A stretch of DNA of 11,295 nucleotides from an uncultured Methylobacillus sp. (GTDB lineage: Bacteria; Pseudomonadota; Gammaproteobacteria; Burkholderiales; Methylophilaceae): NCBI GenBank assembly GCA_946481235.1, contig CAMLME010000055.1, forward strand, positions 1 through 11,295. Reading direction: 5' to 3'. The position numbers were made by a program, and so were the translations under genes. Below the pieces are notes generated by a model. The model did no database searches and was not told the DNA's origin. It saw nothing but the letters and a program-made list of their open reading frames with translations. How positions within the stretch are numbered: position 1 is the first letter of the stretch; each line of letters starts with the position of its first letter. Shown in pieces: positions 1-6,643 of the stretch.

Positions 1-671
1 GCGCCAATGCCTTCGCGCATGAGTCCGGCATCCACCAGGACGGCGTGCTCAAGCACCGCGAGACCTACGAGATCATGCGTGCCGAAGACGTGGGCTGGAA
101 CGCCAACAAACTCACCTTGGGCAAGCTTTCGGGCCGCAATGCTTTCCGGACGCGTTTGAAAGAGCTCGGCATCGAGTTGGAGAGCGAAGATGCGCTCAAC
201 GCCGCGTTTGCGCGTTTCAAGGAGTTGGCCGACAAGAAGTCCGAGATATTCGACGAAGACTTGCAGGCACTGGTGAGCGACGAAGTCGTCAACGAAGCAG
301 GCGAGAACTACAAGCTCGTTTACCTCAACGTCTGCTCACAGACTGGCGAAACACCGCATGCACGCATTACCGTGCTGGACAACACGGCCGAGCGCAGCGC
401 TGAAGCGGATGGCGGTGGCCCTGTCGATGCCTCCTTCAAGGCCATCGAGCAGATCGCCCAGAGCGGTGCGGAGCTGTTGCTGTACTCGGTGAACAACATC
501 ACCACCGGCACCGATGCGCAAGGCGAAGTTACGGTCCGTCTGACCAAGGGCGGTCGCATCGTCAATGGTCAGGGTGCGGATACCGACATTGTCATTGCCT
601 CCGCCAAGGCTTACTTGAATGGCCTCAATAAGCTGCATTCGAAGATGGAGCGCGCGCATCCGCAGGTTTAG
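1..671 (+). CDS. leuA: 2-isopropylmalate synthase, C-terminal part (5' truncated by window edge)
   Basis: This enzyme condenses acetyl-CoA with 2-oxoisovalerate, the first committed step of leucine synthesis in the cytoplasm. The reading frame is open from base 3 and begins [14 protein letters not shown], which carries the HxSGxHxxG signature at the end of the TIM-barrel domain of LeuA. Next come the linker (HRETYEIM..., [16 protein letters not shown]) and the C-terminal allosteric (leucine-binding) domain, including [15 protein letters not shown] and a late [27 protein letters not shown] segment split here only by length limits. The gene ends at TAG 669-671. About 222 codons are visible, whereas the family is usually around 510-520 residues, so more than half lies upstream of the window. 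A strong terminator follows, so leuA is the last gene of its transcript. The identification is secure; only the start is missing. Confidence 0.96.
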   Translation, partial: ANAFAHESGIHQDGVLKHRETYEIMRAEDVGWNANKLTLGKLSGRNAFRTRLKELGIELESEDALNAAFARFKELADKKSEIFDEDLQALVSDEVVNEAGENYKLVYLNVCSQTGETPHARITVLDNTAERSAEADGGGPVDASFKAIEQIAQSGAELLLYSVNNITTGTDAQGEVTVRLTKGGRIVNGQGADTDIVIASAKAYLNGLNKLHSKMERAHPQV

Positions 672-691
672 GAAGGATTTTGTAATTCCAG

Positions 692-720
692 GGGCCGCCG
701 CCGAGCGGCCCTTTTTCTTT
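692..720 (+). terminator. Rho-independent terminator of leuA
   Basis: A 7-bp GC-only stem (GGGCCGC at 692-698, GCGGCCC at 705-711) with a 6-base loop is followed by TTTTTCTTT at 712-720. It begins 20 bases after the leuA stop. On the other strand the stem is not followed by a T-run, so it acts only for plus-strand transcription. Confidence 0.9.
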
Positions 721-775
721 TGAAAGACAGGAATGGAAGCGGGACAGAAGTGGGGTGCTGTGCCTGCTGGCACTG

Positions 776-1462
776 CTATTTGCCGGTCTTCTCGTCAGGC
801 TTTATCTTCAGGTAGCGTTCATCGCTGAAGGTGCAGACCAATCCGGGCCGGTAGGCCACCAGTAATGTGATCAGCATGCCGGTCAGCATGGCTTCCGACC
901 AGCCCATGAGGATGAAGTAGGGCAGGTAGTGCGCTCCAAGATAGCTGCCGGAATAAGCGCCCACACTACCCAATACCGCAACAGCCGCAATGCCGCAGGC
1001 GGCCATAGCCAAGCCTGCGCCGAGAAAGGCATTGACGAAGATATACACGAACAGATGGTTGGGCAGGCGCGTATCGGCGATCCGGAAAATCGTGTGACTC
1101 AGTAGAACCGGCAAGGCGGCCATCAGCAGAAAATTGATGCCCAGGCTGGCCCAACCTGCCGCGCCCGAGATCGTGACTGCCAGAAGAACAAGCACGAGAA
1201 CCGCTAGCGCCAGCCATGGTCCGAACATCAATGTGAGCAGTGTGCCGCCTAGCAGGTGGAAATCCAGTCCGGGCTTGACCCCAGCCTTGACGCTCCAGGC
1301 CAGCATCAGGGCCACGGCCACGGCCATGCACACATTGAGATAATCCGGACGCTGCAGCCTGCGCCAGGGTGCCTGGAGCGCCGCCAACGCAATCACGACA
1401 AGGGCCAGGCCGTTGGCGACCCAGAGCAGTGCGGAAGGCAGCAGGAAGTCTGGAAAATTCAT
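776..1462 (-). CDS. CbiM-like integral membrane protein (energy-coupling factor permease family, COG3235-type)
   Basis: This 228-residue, very hydrophobic protein has about six or seven membrane spans. It resembles CbiM-type S components of cobalt/nickel ECF transporters. The segment GLDFHLLGGTLLTLMFGPWL (residues 66-85) matches the CbiM-style H-L-x-G...GP pattern, and His69 is a candidate metal-related residue. The N-terminus is NFPDFLLPS rather than the MHIMEG-type start whose N-terminal residues coordinate metal in true CbiM. That suggests the related, less characterised branch often called predicted membrane protein COG3235. No T component (CbiQ), ATPase (CbiO) or CbiN lies next to it, so transport activity is unproven. 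The ATG at 1462 is the first good start, but no clear Shine-Dalgarno precedes it. It is divergent from the HAD gene, with 69 bases between starts. The family call is fairly sure; the substrate is unknown. Confidence 0.72.
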   Translation of the reverse strand: MNFPDFLLPSALLWVANGLALVVIALAALQAPWRRLQRPDYLNVCMAVAVALMLAWSVKAGVKPGLDFHLLGGTLLTLMFGPWLALAVLVLVLLAVTISGAAGWASLGINFLLMAALPVLLSHTIFRIADTRLPNHLFVYIFVNAFLGAGLAMAACGIAAVAVLGSVGAYSGSYLGAHYLPYFILMGWSEAMLTGMLITLLVAYRPGLVCTFSDERYLKIKPDEKTGK

Positions 1463-1520
1463 GATGAAACAGATAAAACCTCGCGCTCTTGCGCTAAACT
1501 TTACGCCTTTTTAGATGGTT

Positions 1521-1534
1521 GGAGAATACGATTG
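1521..1534 (+). promoter_or_regulatory. Shine-Dalgarno fixing a TTG start
   Basis: GGAG at 1521-1524 is followed by 7 bases and TTG at 1532. No in-frame ATG or GTG lies close upstream of the LALFDLDNT motif, so this site decides the start of the HAD phosphatase. The much longer upstream open frame is antisense to the CbiM-like gene. Confidence 0.65.
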
Positions 1535-2197
1535 CGCCTAGCCTTGTTTGATCTGGACAATACCCTGTTGGCCGGGGACAGCGATTTCGAGTGGGCCGAA
1601 TTCCTGATTTCGCAAGGCGTACTGGACCGCCAGTTGCATCAGGCGCGCAACGCGAAATTCTATGAGGATTACAAGAGCGGTACGCTGGATATCCACGCGT
1701 TCCTGGAGTTCCAGCTCAAACCCTTGTCACAGCATCCACGCAGCCAGCTCGACGCCTGGCACCAGAAATACATGGAAACCAAAATCCGCGGCATGATGAC
1801 CGCCAAATCCCGTTCGCTGGTGGAAAAGCACCGCCAGGCCGGCGACCTGATGATGGTCATCACCGCCACCAACTCTTTTGTGACAGCACCGATTGCCCGC
1901 GAGTTCGGTATCGACCACCTGATCGGCACCATTCCCGAGGAAATTGACGGCGAATTCACCGGCCGCGTGACTGGCGTGCCGAGTTTTAAGGAAGGTAAGG
2001 TCACCCGTCTGCATGCCTGGCTGCATGATCGCGGGCAAGGCTTGGCGGATTTTGAGGAGACGTGGTTCTACAGCGATTCGCTGAACGATTTGCCGTTATT
2101 GAAGGTGGTGGATCATCCGGTCGCGGTGGACCCGGATCCGACCTTGCGCGCTTATGCCGAAGAAGCGAACTGGCCGATTATCAGTCTGCGTAATTGA
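1532..2197 (+). CDS. HAD-superfamily subclass IB phosphatase (SerB-like)
   Basis: This is a 221-residue cytoplasmic hydrolase of the HAD-IB group, which also contains phosphoserine phosphatase. All four catalytic motifs are visible. Motif I is DLDNT at 7-11, with Asp7 as nucleophile and Asp9 as acid/base. Motif II is VITATN at 109-114. Motif III is the lysine in FKEGK (Lys156). Motif IV is YSDSLNDLPLL at 180-190, which binds Mg. A helical cap lies at about residues 17-90. Length and motif spacing match the HAD-SF-IB-hyp1 group (TIGR01490). The substrate cannot be read from sequence, so I do not call it SerB. The start is TTG, chosen from the GGAG site and the position of motif I. The gene is divergent from the CbiM-like gene and convergent with the CcsA-like gene; no operon partner is seen. 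Confidence 0.88.
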   Translation: MRLALFDLDNTLLAGDSDFEWAEFLISQGVLDRQLHQARNAKFYEDYKSGTLDIHAFLEFQLKPLSQHPRSQLDAWHQKYMETKIRGMMTAKSRSLVEKHRQAGDLMMVITATNSFVTAPIAREFGIDHLIGTIPEEIDGEFTGRVTGVPSFKEGKVTRLHAWLHDRGQGLADFEETWFYSDSLNDLPLLKVVDHPVAVDPDPTLRAYAEEANWPIISLRN

Positions 2198-2206
2198 ATT
2201 GTCATA

Positions 2207-2235
2207 CATCATTCCGGGCTTGCCCTGGAGTGATG
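2207..2235. repeat. Imperfect hairpin between convergent genes (REP-like)
   Basis: A 12-bp stem pairs 2207-2218 with 2224-2235, with two G-U wobbles and a 5-base loop. It sits in the 45-base gap between the HAD gene and the CcsA-like gene. Neither strand has a T-run after it, so it is not a standard intrinsic terminator. The TCATTCCGGGC-type core resembles dispersed intergenic palindromes of many proteobacteria; a single copy cannot prove that. It may stabilise 3' ends or aid termination in both directions. Confidence 0.45.
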
Positions 2236-2242
2236 CAAGCAC

Positions 2243-3049
2243 TTAACGCCCCAGCACCACTTCCAGTACGAACTTGCTGCCGATATAAGCCAGCAGCAAA
2301 ATCCCAAAACCGCTCAAGGTCCAGCGGATGGCCGTTTTACCGCGCCATCCGTATTGGCGGCGACCGATCAGTAGCGCAGCGAAGACCACCCACGAAATGA
2401 TCGTGAAAACATTCTTGTGGTTGAGTTTGAGTGCCTGATGAAACAGTTGCTCGGAAAACACGATGCCGCTGATCAGCGTCAGCGTCAGCAGAATGAATCC
2501 CAGCGTGATGATGCGGAACAGTAGTTTTTCCATCGGGAGCAATGGCGGAAACTCAGGCAGGCGGATGAGCGTAGGCTTGCGGTGCAGGCTGCGCTCCGCG
2601 ACGGTCATCAGCAGCGCATGCAGCGCGGCAAACGTGAACAGGCTGTAGGCCAGCAGCGCGATCACCAGGTGCCACATGAAAGCCGGCTGGTCGGCATAGG
2701 GCAGCATGTGCGTTTCCGGCAGCAGCTTTTGCAACACCACGAACACGGCAGCGGGCGGCAGCACAAAAGCCTGCAGGCTGTGCATTTCGCGTTTCAGGTC
2801 GGCAATCCAGTAGATCAGCACGGTCAGCCAGAAAATCGCCGAGAGGGCATTGGTCAGGCCGAGATTGAGCCCGCCGGTAAACAGCGATTTGGAGAGCAGA
2901 ACGCCATGCAGCAAGAGGCCGATGGCAATCGCAACGTGATGCCACGGGGCATGATCGGCGGGCGATTTTGCTTTTCCGTTGCGCCAGAAATCAAAAGCGA
3001 CCGCCATATAAAACCCGGCGACCAGTAAATTAGGGAGTAAGTCCAGCAT
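2243..3049 (-). CDS. CcsA/YpjD-family inner membrane protein, cytochrome c assembly
   Basis: This 268-residue polytopic inner membrane protein has about eight membrane spans. It belongs to the CcsA/HemX/YpjD family, linked to heme handling and cytochrome c maturation. Candidate heme-related residues are Trp126-His127 in the FMWHLVIALLAY span and His211 in LNHKNVFTIISW, both in positions typical of the family's conserved histidines. RQYGWRGKTAIRW (231-243) matches the family's W-x-G-x-x-A loop. The length is close to that of YpjD-type proteins and shorter than full CcsA partners of CcsB (ResB). No resB-like gene is adjacent. The gene is divergent from ffh, an arrangement I associate with betaproteobacteria. 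The start is ATG 3049 with a weak GAAGA upstream. The family call is good; a direct role in cytochrome c maturation is inference. Confidence 0.83.
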   Translation of the reverse strand: MLDLLPNLLVAGFYMAVAFDFWRNGKAKSPADHAPWHHVAIAIGLLLHGVLLSKSLFTGGLNLGLTNALSAIFWLTVLIYWIADLKREMHSLQAFVLPPAAVFVVLQKLLPETHMLPYADQPAFMWHLVIALLAYSLFTFAALHALLMTVAERSLHRKPTLIRLPEFPPLLPMEKLLFRIITLGFILLTLTLISGIVFSEQLFHQALKLNHKNVFTIISWVVFAALLIGRRQYGWRGKTAIRWTLSGFGILLLAYIGSKFVLEVVLGR

Positions 3050-3078
3050 TCTTCGGTTAAAATTCCTGTCTTTGCGTC

Positions 3079-3107
3079 ACTATATCACGAGCGTCATACA
3101 GCAGAAA
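3079..3107 (-). promoter_or_regulatory. Possible promoter of the CcsA-like gene
   Basis: On the minus strand TATAGT (3084-3079) matches the -10 consensus at five of six bases and lies 29 bases before the ATG. The matching -35 (TTTCTG, 17-base spacer) is poor. On the plus strand of the same gap, TTGCGT (3072-3077), 17 bases and CATACA (3095-3100) is a weak candidate for ffh. Confidence 0.3.
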
Positions 3108-3141
3108 CGCCGTGGTTTCTGACATACCAGCCGGAATACCC

Positions 3142-4494
3142 ATGCTTGAAAATCTGACCGGACGGCTCCAGCAAGTCGTCAAAACCCTGCGCGGACAAGC
3201 GCGACTGACTGAAGAGAACATCCAGGAAGCGATGCGCGAGGTGCGCATGGCCTTGCTTGAGGCCGACGTCGCGCTACCCGTGGTCAAGGACTTCATCGCC
3301 CACGTCAAGGAACGCGCCCAAGGCCGCGAAGTGCTGCAAAGCCTGACGCCGGGCCAGGCCGTTATCCAGGTTGTCCACGATGAGCTGACCAAGCTCATGG
3401 GCGAGCACAATTCTGCGCTCAACCTCGCCAGCGTACCGCCTGCGATCATTCTCATGGCCGGCCTGCAAGGTTCCGGTAAAACCACGACTTCCGCCAAGCT
3501 CGCCCGCTTGCTGAAGGAGCAGAAAAAGAAAGTGCTGCTGGTCAGTGCCGACGTGTACCGTCCGGCCGCTATCGAGCAGCTGCGCACGCTGGCCCAGCAA
3601 CTCGATATCGATTGCTTCGACTCCAATGCCGGTCAGAAGCCGGAAGACATCGCCCGCAACGCTCTGGATCATGCGCGCCGTCACTTCCATGACGTGATGA
3701 TCTTCGACACCGCCGGCCGCCTCGCCATCGACGAAGCGATGATGGGCGAGATCAAGAATTTGCATGCCTTGCTGAACCCGATTGAAACCCTGTTCGTGGT
3801 GGACGCGATGCAAGGCCAGGATGCCGTCAACACTGCGCGTGCCTTCAACGAAACATTGCCGCTTACCGGCGTGGTGCTCACCAAGCTGGACGGTGATGCA
3901 CGCGGCGGTGCCGCACTCTCCGTGCGCCAGGTTACCGGCTGTCCGATCAAGTTCGTCGGTGTCAGCGAAAAGGTCGATGGCCTCGAACCTTTCTATCCCG
4001 AGCGCATGGCCTCGCGCATCCTCGGCATGGGTGACGTGCTCAGCCTGATCGAGCAGGCGCAGAAAAACGTCGATATCGACGAAGCGAAAAAACTGGCCGA
4101 AAAGGTCAAATCTGGCAAGAACTTCGACCTGGAAGACTTCAAGGCGCAGATGCTGCAGATGCGCAAAATGGGCGGTGTCGGCGCATTGATGGACAAGATG
4201 CCCGCACAGCTTGCCAACATGGCCTCGGGCGTTAATGCGCAAGTCGGCGACAAGGCCATGAGCCGCATTGAAGGCATCATCAATTCCATGACCCCGCAAG
4301 AGCGCCGCAAGCCGGACCTGCTCAAGGCCTCGCGCAAGCGCCGCATCGCTGCCGGCGCCGGCGTTCAGGTGCAGGAAGTCAACCGCCTGCTGCACCAGTT
4401 CGAAGAGATGCAGAAAATGATGAAAATGTTCTCCAAGGGCGGCATGAGCAAGATGATGCGCGCCATGCAAGGACGTTTTCCCGGTCTGCGCTAG
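3142..4494 (+). CDS. ffh: Signal recognition particle protein Ffh (SRP54)
   Basis: This is the GTPase subunit of the signal recognition particle. It binds 4.5S RNA and signal sequences of nascent membrane proteins and delivers ribosomes to FtsY. The protein is 450 residues, close to the usual 450-455. An N-domain (about 1-90, beginning MLENLTGRLQ) precedes the G-domain, with P-loop GLQGSGKTT (107-115), DTAGRL (189-194) and TKLDGDARGGAAL from 247. A methionine-rich M-domain fills about 325-450, with clusters such as MQKMMKMFSKGGMSKMMRAM near the end. An upstream in-frame GTG at 3112 would add ten residues (VSDIPAGIP...). I prefer ATG 3142 because Ffh proteins normally begin MFxNLTxRL. The gene is divergent from the ccsA-like gene and stands alone apart from the tRNA downstream, which has its own promoter. 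Confidence 0.97.
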   Translation: MLENLTGRLQQVVKTLRGQARLTEENIQEAMREVRMALLEADVALPVVKDFIAHVKERAQGREVLQSLTPGQAVIQVVHDELTKLMGEHNSALNLASVPPAIILMAGLQGSGKTTTSAKLARLLKEQKKKVLLVSADVYRPAAIEQLRTLAQQLDIDCFDSNAGQKPEDIARNALDHARRHFHDVMIFDTAGRLAIDEAMMGEIKNLHALLNPIETLFVVDAMQGQDAVNTARAFNETLPLTGVVLTKLDGDARGGAALSVRQVTGCPIKFVGVSEKVDGLEPFYPERMASRILGMGDVLSLIEQAQKNVDIDEAKKLAEKVKSGKNFDLEDFKAQMLQMRKMGGVGALMDKMPAQLANMASGVNAQVGDKAMSRIEGIINSMTPQERRKPDLLKASRKRRIAAGAGVQVQEVNRLLHQFEEMQKMMKMFSKGGMSKMMRAMQGRFPGLR

Positions 4495-4500
4495 TTTTCG

Positions 4501-4529
4501 TTGACCGGGAAAATTCTTTACGGGATAAT
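4501..4529 (+). promoter_or_regulatory. Sigma-70 promoter of tRNA-Lys
   Basis: TTGACC (4501-4506), a 17-base spacer and GATAAT (4524-4529) each match the consensus at five of six bases. The tRNA begins 12 bases after the -10. The GC-rich stretch between (GCGCCCC) is the discriminator type seen in growth-rate and stringently controlled stable-RNA promoters. It overlaps the few bases just after the ffh stop. Confidence 0.8.
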
Positions 4530-4541
4530 TGCGCCCCTTCT

Positions 4542-4616
4542 GGGATGGTAGCTCAGTGGTAGAGCAGCGGACTTTTAATCCGTTGGTCGTGGGTTCGACC
4601 CCCACCCGTCCCACCA
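4542..4616 (+). tRNA. tRNA-Lys (anticodon TTT)
   Basis: A complete 75-base cloverleaf with encoded CCA. The acceptor stem is 4542-4548 with 4606-4612 (one T-G pair), the discriminator base is A4613, and CCA is 4614-4616. The D-arm is 4551-4565. The anticodon stem is 4567-4571 with 4579-4583, and the loop CTTTTAA carries TTT at 4574-4576. The T-arm is GTGGG/CCCAC (4589-4605) around TTCGACC. It decodes AAA/AAG. It has its own promoter and terminator, so it is a single-gene unit. Confidence 0.97.
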
Positions 4617-4625
4617 AGTAAAGTC

Positions 4626-4656
4626 AAAGGGTTAGTGTTCAGGCACTAGCCCTTTT
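4626..4656 (+). terminator. Rho-independent terminator of tRNA-Lys
   Basis: AAAGGGTTAGTG (4626-4637) pairs with CACTAGCCCTTT (4644-4655) with one G-U wobble and a 6-base loop. The 3' arm runs into TTTT at 4653-4656. It starts ten bases after the CCA end. Confidence 0.82.
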
Positions 4657-4708
4657 GTCTTTCTGAATCGACAATATTCTGAACTTACTTGGCTATAAGC
4701 ATTCTCAA

Positions 4709-4727
4709 AATTGATGCAATATCAATT
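4709..4727. promoter_or_regulatory. 19-bp inverted repeat before the DUF3617-type gene
   Basis: AATTGAT (4709-4715) and ATCAATT (4721-4727) are perfect 7-bp arms around GCAAT. The element ends seven bases before the GGAG ribosome site. A possible -10 (TATAAG, 4694-4699) lies just upstream, so the repeat would fall at the transcription start or in the leader, where an operator could act. No regulator is encoded nearby. Confidence 0.3.
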
Positions 4728-4743
4728 GTTCTTTGGAGATTCA

Positions 4744-5268
4744 ATGCGCAACACACTTCTTGCCCTTGTTTGCGCTTTCGTAGTCATGATGTCCACTGCA
4801 AATTCCGCAGACAACAACATGCGCCCAGGACTGTGGGAAATAACCACGACATCAGACCTTTTATGGCTGGCGCCGCAGATTTCGCCAGATAACATGCAAA
4901 ATTTGAAGGATTTGGCCGAGCAGTATGGGGTTGATATGCCGCAAATTCAAATGGGCGAGGCAACCTCCAAGGCTTGCATTACCCAGGAAATGGCGGATAC
5001 AAAAAACGTCCCCGATTTTTACCAATCTGAATTGGGATGTAATACTAAAAACGCGACCCGGAACGGAAACAATTACAGATTAGAGTTCGTTTGCGCCGGC
5101 CCTCAATTGAAGGGCAATGGAACAGCAGAAGGGACATTTACCAGCCCAGAGAGCTTTTCGGGGCGGACTCACTTTGATGGAGTTGCACAAGGAGTTCCTG
5201 TCAATGAGCATGCCGATATCAGCGGTCGATGGATTAATTCAGACTGCGGAACCATAAAGCCAATGTAA
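4744..5268 (+). CDS. Secreted DUF3617-type protein
   Basis: This 174-residue protein has a Sec signal peptide (MRNTLLALVCAFVVMMSTANSA), with a hydrophobic core at about residues 5-16 and a likely cut near 21-22. It is therefore probably periplasmic. The mature part opens MRPGLWEITT (26-35), the R-x-G-L-W-E pattern characteristic of DUF3617. Four cysteines follow in the contexts KACITQE, LGCNTKN, FVCAG and SDCGTI, which would suit two disulfides. The family's function is unknown. ATG 4744 is preferred over an upstream in-frame alternative because GGAG (4735-4738) sits five bases before it and the signal peptide starts there. Base composition is clearly more AT-rich than ffh or the oxidase genes, which hints at later acquisition beside the tRNA. 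It is convergent with the small minus-strand gene at 5333-5485. Confidence 0.75.
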   Translation: MRNTLLALVCAFVVMMSTANSADNNMRPGLWEITTTSDLLWLAPQISPDNMQNLKDLAEQYGVDMPQIQMGEATSKACITQEMADTKNVPDFYQSELGCNTKNATRNGNNYRLEFVCAGPQLKGNGTAEGTFTSPESFSGRTHFDGVAQGVPVNEHADISGRWINSDCGTIKPM

Positions 5269-5300
5269 AACTGCCGTTCAGGTTGGAAACGAGAGCGGCA
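5265..5300 (-). terminator. Candidate terminator of the 50-residue gene
   Basis: Read on the minus strand, TGCCGCTC (5300-5293) pairs with GAACGGCA (5279-5272), including one G-U wobble, around a 13-base loop. GTTTTA follows. It begins 32 bases after the stop of the small gene. It overlaps the end of the DUF3617-type gene by only a few bases and has no T-run in the plus direction. The stem is modest and the loop large. Confidence 0.4.
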
Positions 5301-5332
5301 TGAGTCATAAGGCTACAACGGCTTACTACTTA

Positions 5333-5485
5333 TTAGTTTGATGAATTCTGTGCCAACACCTTAGCCCAGAATTGTGTTTGCTGCTTTTGAAATTGCAATT
5401 GATCTGTGGTGCGATTTTGAAGCCAAACGGTTACTGAGAGAAAAGCAGAGACGATTGCTAAAATGGCAATTGCATCAAACGACAT
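5333..5485 (-). CDS. Small single-span membrane protein, 50 residues, unrecognised
   Basis: The frame runs from ATG 5485 to a double stop (TAA TAA, 5335-5330). AGGAG lies at 5496-5492 with a 6-base spacer, the ideal arrangement. The product starts MSFDAIAILAIVSAFLSVTV, an uncharged hydrophobic stretch long enough for one membrane helix (about residues 4-22). A polar, glutamine-rich segment follows (seven Gln between about residues 23 and 46: QNRTTDQLQFQKQQTQF), then a short WAKVLAQNSSN tail. The polar part could form an amphipathic or coiled helix on one side of the membrane. I do not recognise a family. The gene faces the DUF3617-type gene tail to tail and lies upstream of no other minus-strand gene, so it is probably monocistronic. 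No convincing promoter was found in the AT-rich 5486-5680 region; TAGAAT at 5545-5540 is the best -10 but lacks a -35. Translation is likely from the ribosome site; function is unknown. Confidence 0.6.
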   Translation of the reverse strand: MSFDAIAILAIVSAFLSVTVWLQNRTTDQLQFQKQQTQFWAKVLAQNSSN

Positions 5486-5491
5486 TACAAA

Positions 5492-5496
5492 CTCCT
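5492..5496 (-). promoter_or_regulatory. Strong Shine-Dalgarno (AGGAG)
   Basis: AGGAG on the minus strand, six bases before ATG 5485, within a T-rich unpaired-looking leader. It closely resembles the ctaE site in this window (AGGAG, 10250-10246). It is the main evidence that the short frame downstream is translated. Confidence 0.6.
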
Positions 5497-5674
5497 AAAA
5501 AATAGACTTCGGAATTTCTTATTTGATGTTGTAGGTAGATTCTAGTTTGATTATGTAATTTGCATAACTGGACCAAAGTACTACTACCTACTTGATCACT
5601 ACGAAGGGGCACACACTGCTCTGTGATTGGCCGATAAGGATTGCATCACTAACGGATGGATCCCATTACTCCTA

Positions 5675-5710
5675 CCAAAAAATAAAGGCTCGCATGTTGC
5701 GAGCCTTTAT
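5675..5710 (-). terminator. Rho-independent terminator of ctaB/cyoE
   Basis: A perfect 13-bp stem (ATAAAGGCTCGCA, 5682-5694, with its complement at 5698-5710) closes a 3-base loop. On the minus strand it continues into TTTATTTTTT, ending about 12 bases after the cyoE stop at 5723. On the plus strand the stem ends in TTTAT only, so the minus direction is favoured. Confidence 0.92.
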
Positions 5711-5722
5711 CACTTCGGTTCG

Positions 5723-6637
5723 TTAGCTGGCAATTGCTGCCGGTATCAAATAATGATCCGCCAATAATGCTGCGAACAGCAGCGTTAAATAGAGTATCGA
5801 ATACCTGAATGTCCGCCGCGCCAGTTCATCGCTATATTTGCGATACAGCCCAATCGCGTAGGCCATGAAAATAGCATTTAGCACAGTCGAGGCGACCAGA
5901 TAAATCCATCCGCTCATGCCGCTGCCGAAAGGCATCAGCGTGACCGCCACCAGGATGATGGTATACAGGAGGATGTGCAGGCGGGTGAATTCTTCGCCGT
6001 GCGTGACCGGAAGCATGGGCAGGCCGGATTTGGCGTACTCCTCACGGCGGTAGAGTGCCAGCGCCCAGAAGTGCGGTGGGGTCCAGGCGAAGATGATGAG
6101 GAACAGGATCAGCGATTCCGGCGAGACTACGTTATTGACGGCGGCCCAACCGAGGATGGGCGGCATCGCGCCGGAGGCGCCGCCGATGACGATATTCAGC
6201 GGCGTCGCGGGCTTGAGGAACACGGTGTAGATGACGGCATAGCCGACGAAGGTAGCCAGAGTCAGCCACATCGTCAGCGGGTTGACGTTGTAATACAGGA
6301 TAGCGAGGCCGAGCGCGCCGACCAGCGTGGCGAAGATGGCAGTTTGTATCGAGGTGACTTGGCCGGTGGGCAACGGTCGCGCGCGGGTGCGAGCCATGAC
6401 GGCGTCGATTTTTTGTTCGATGAGGCAATTGAATGCGGCGGCGGCACCGGACGCGAGGGCGATGCCGATGGTGGCATTCAGCAGGAGGTCGAGTGGGACC
6501 ATGCCGGGTGTAGCGAGGAACATGCCGATCATCGCGGTGAAGACGATGAGTGCCGTCACACGCGGTTTACACATCAGAAAGAAGCTTTGAAAGCTGATTC
6601 CGATACGTTGAAGTCTGATAGCCAAGACAGCGCTCAT
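5723..6637 (-). CDS. ctaB: Protoheme IX farnesyltransferase (heme O synthase)
   Basis: This enzyme adds a farnesyl group to heme B to make heme O, the precursor of heme A for the aa3 oxidase encoded alongside. The 304-residue integral membrane UbiA-family protein has about eight or nine spans. The diagnostic prenyl-diphosphate/Mg motif is [20 protein letters not shown] (70-89), the CyoE version with Asp78 and the R-T-x-x-R-P-L run. The second signature is [17 protein letters not shown] in the middle loop, followed by [12 protein letters not shown] 6637 has GGAGG nine bases upstream, inside the end of ctaA. The stop of ctaA lies six bases before this start, so the two are cotranscribed. It is the last gene of the unit, with a strong terminator after it. 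Also called cyoE. Confidence 0.95.
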   Translation of the reverse strand: MSAVLAIRLQRIGISFQSFFLMCKPRVTALIVFTAMIGMFLATPGMVPLDLLLNATIGIALASGAAAAFNCLIEQKIDAVMARTRARPLPTGQVTSIQTAIFATLVGALGLAILYYNVNPLTMWLTLATFVGYAVIYTVFLKPATPLNIVIGGASGAMPPILGWAAVNNVVSPESLILFLIIFAWTPPHFWALALYRREEYAKSGLPMLPVTHGEEFTRLHILLYTIILVAVTLMPFGSGMSGWIYLVASTVLNAIFMAYAIGLYRKYSDELARRTFRYSILYLTLLFAALLADHYLIPAAIAS

Positions 6638-6643
6638 AACAAC

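Noticed and set aside
1256..1531. N-terminal extension of the HAD phosphatase
   Set aside because: The frame stays open upstream, but it is antisense to the CbiM-like gene. The HAD motif I begins right after TTG 1532, which has a ribosome site.
3112..3141. GTG start adding ten residues to Ffh
   Set aside because: Ffh proteins begin at M-x-x-NLT-x-RL; the extension has no family support.
4542..4616. tRNA-Lys 3' end as a used attachment site
   Set aside because: No direct repeat of the tRNA 3' end and no integrase occur in the window, so integration is only a possibility.
3274..4617. A 447-codon open frame on the minus strand, starting within the tRNA complement
   Set aside because: It is antisense to ffh and tRNA-Lys. 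Its VGRVGVEPTTNGLKVRC start is the familiar false protein produced by translating a tRNA complement, and the rest is His/Gln-rich shadow sequence. ffh is certain on the other strand.
5650..5674. AGGAG followed by ATG on the minus strand upstream of the small gene
   Set aside because: The frame stops after four codons and the spacing is only two bases.
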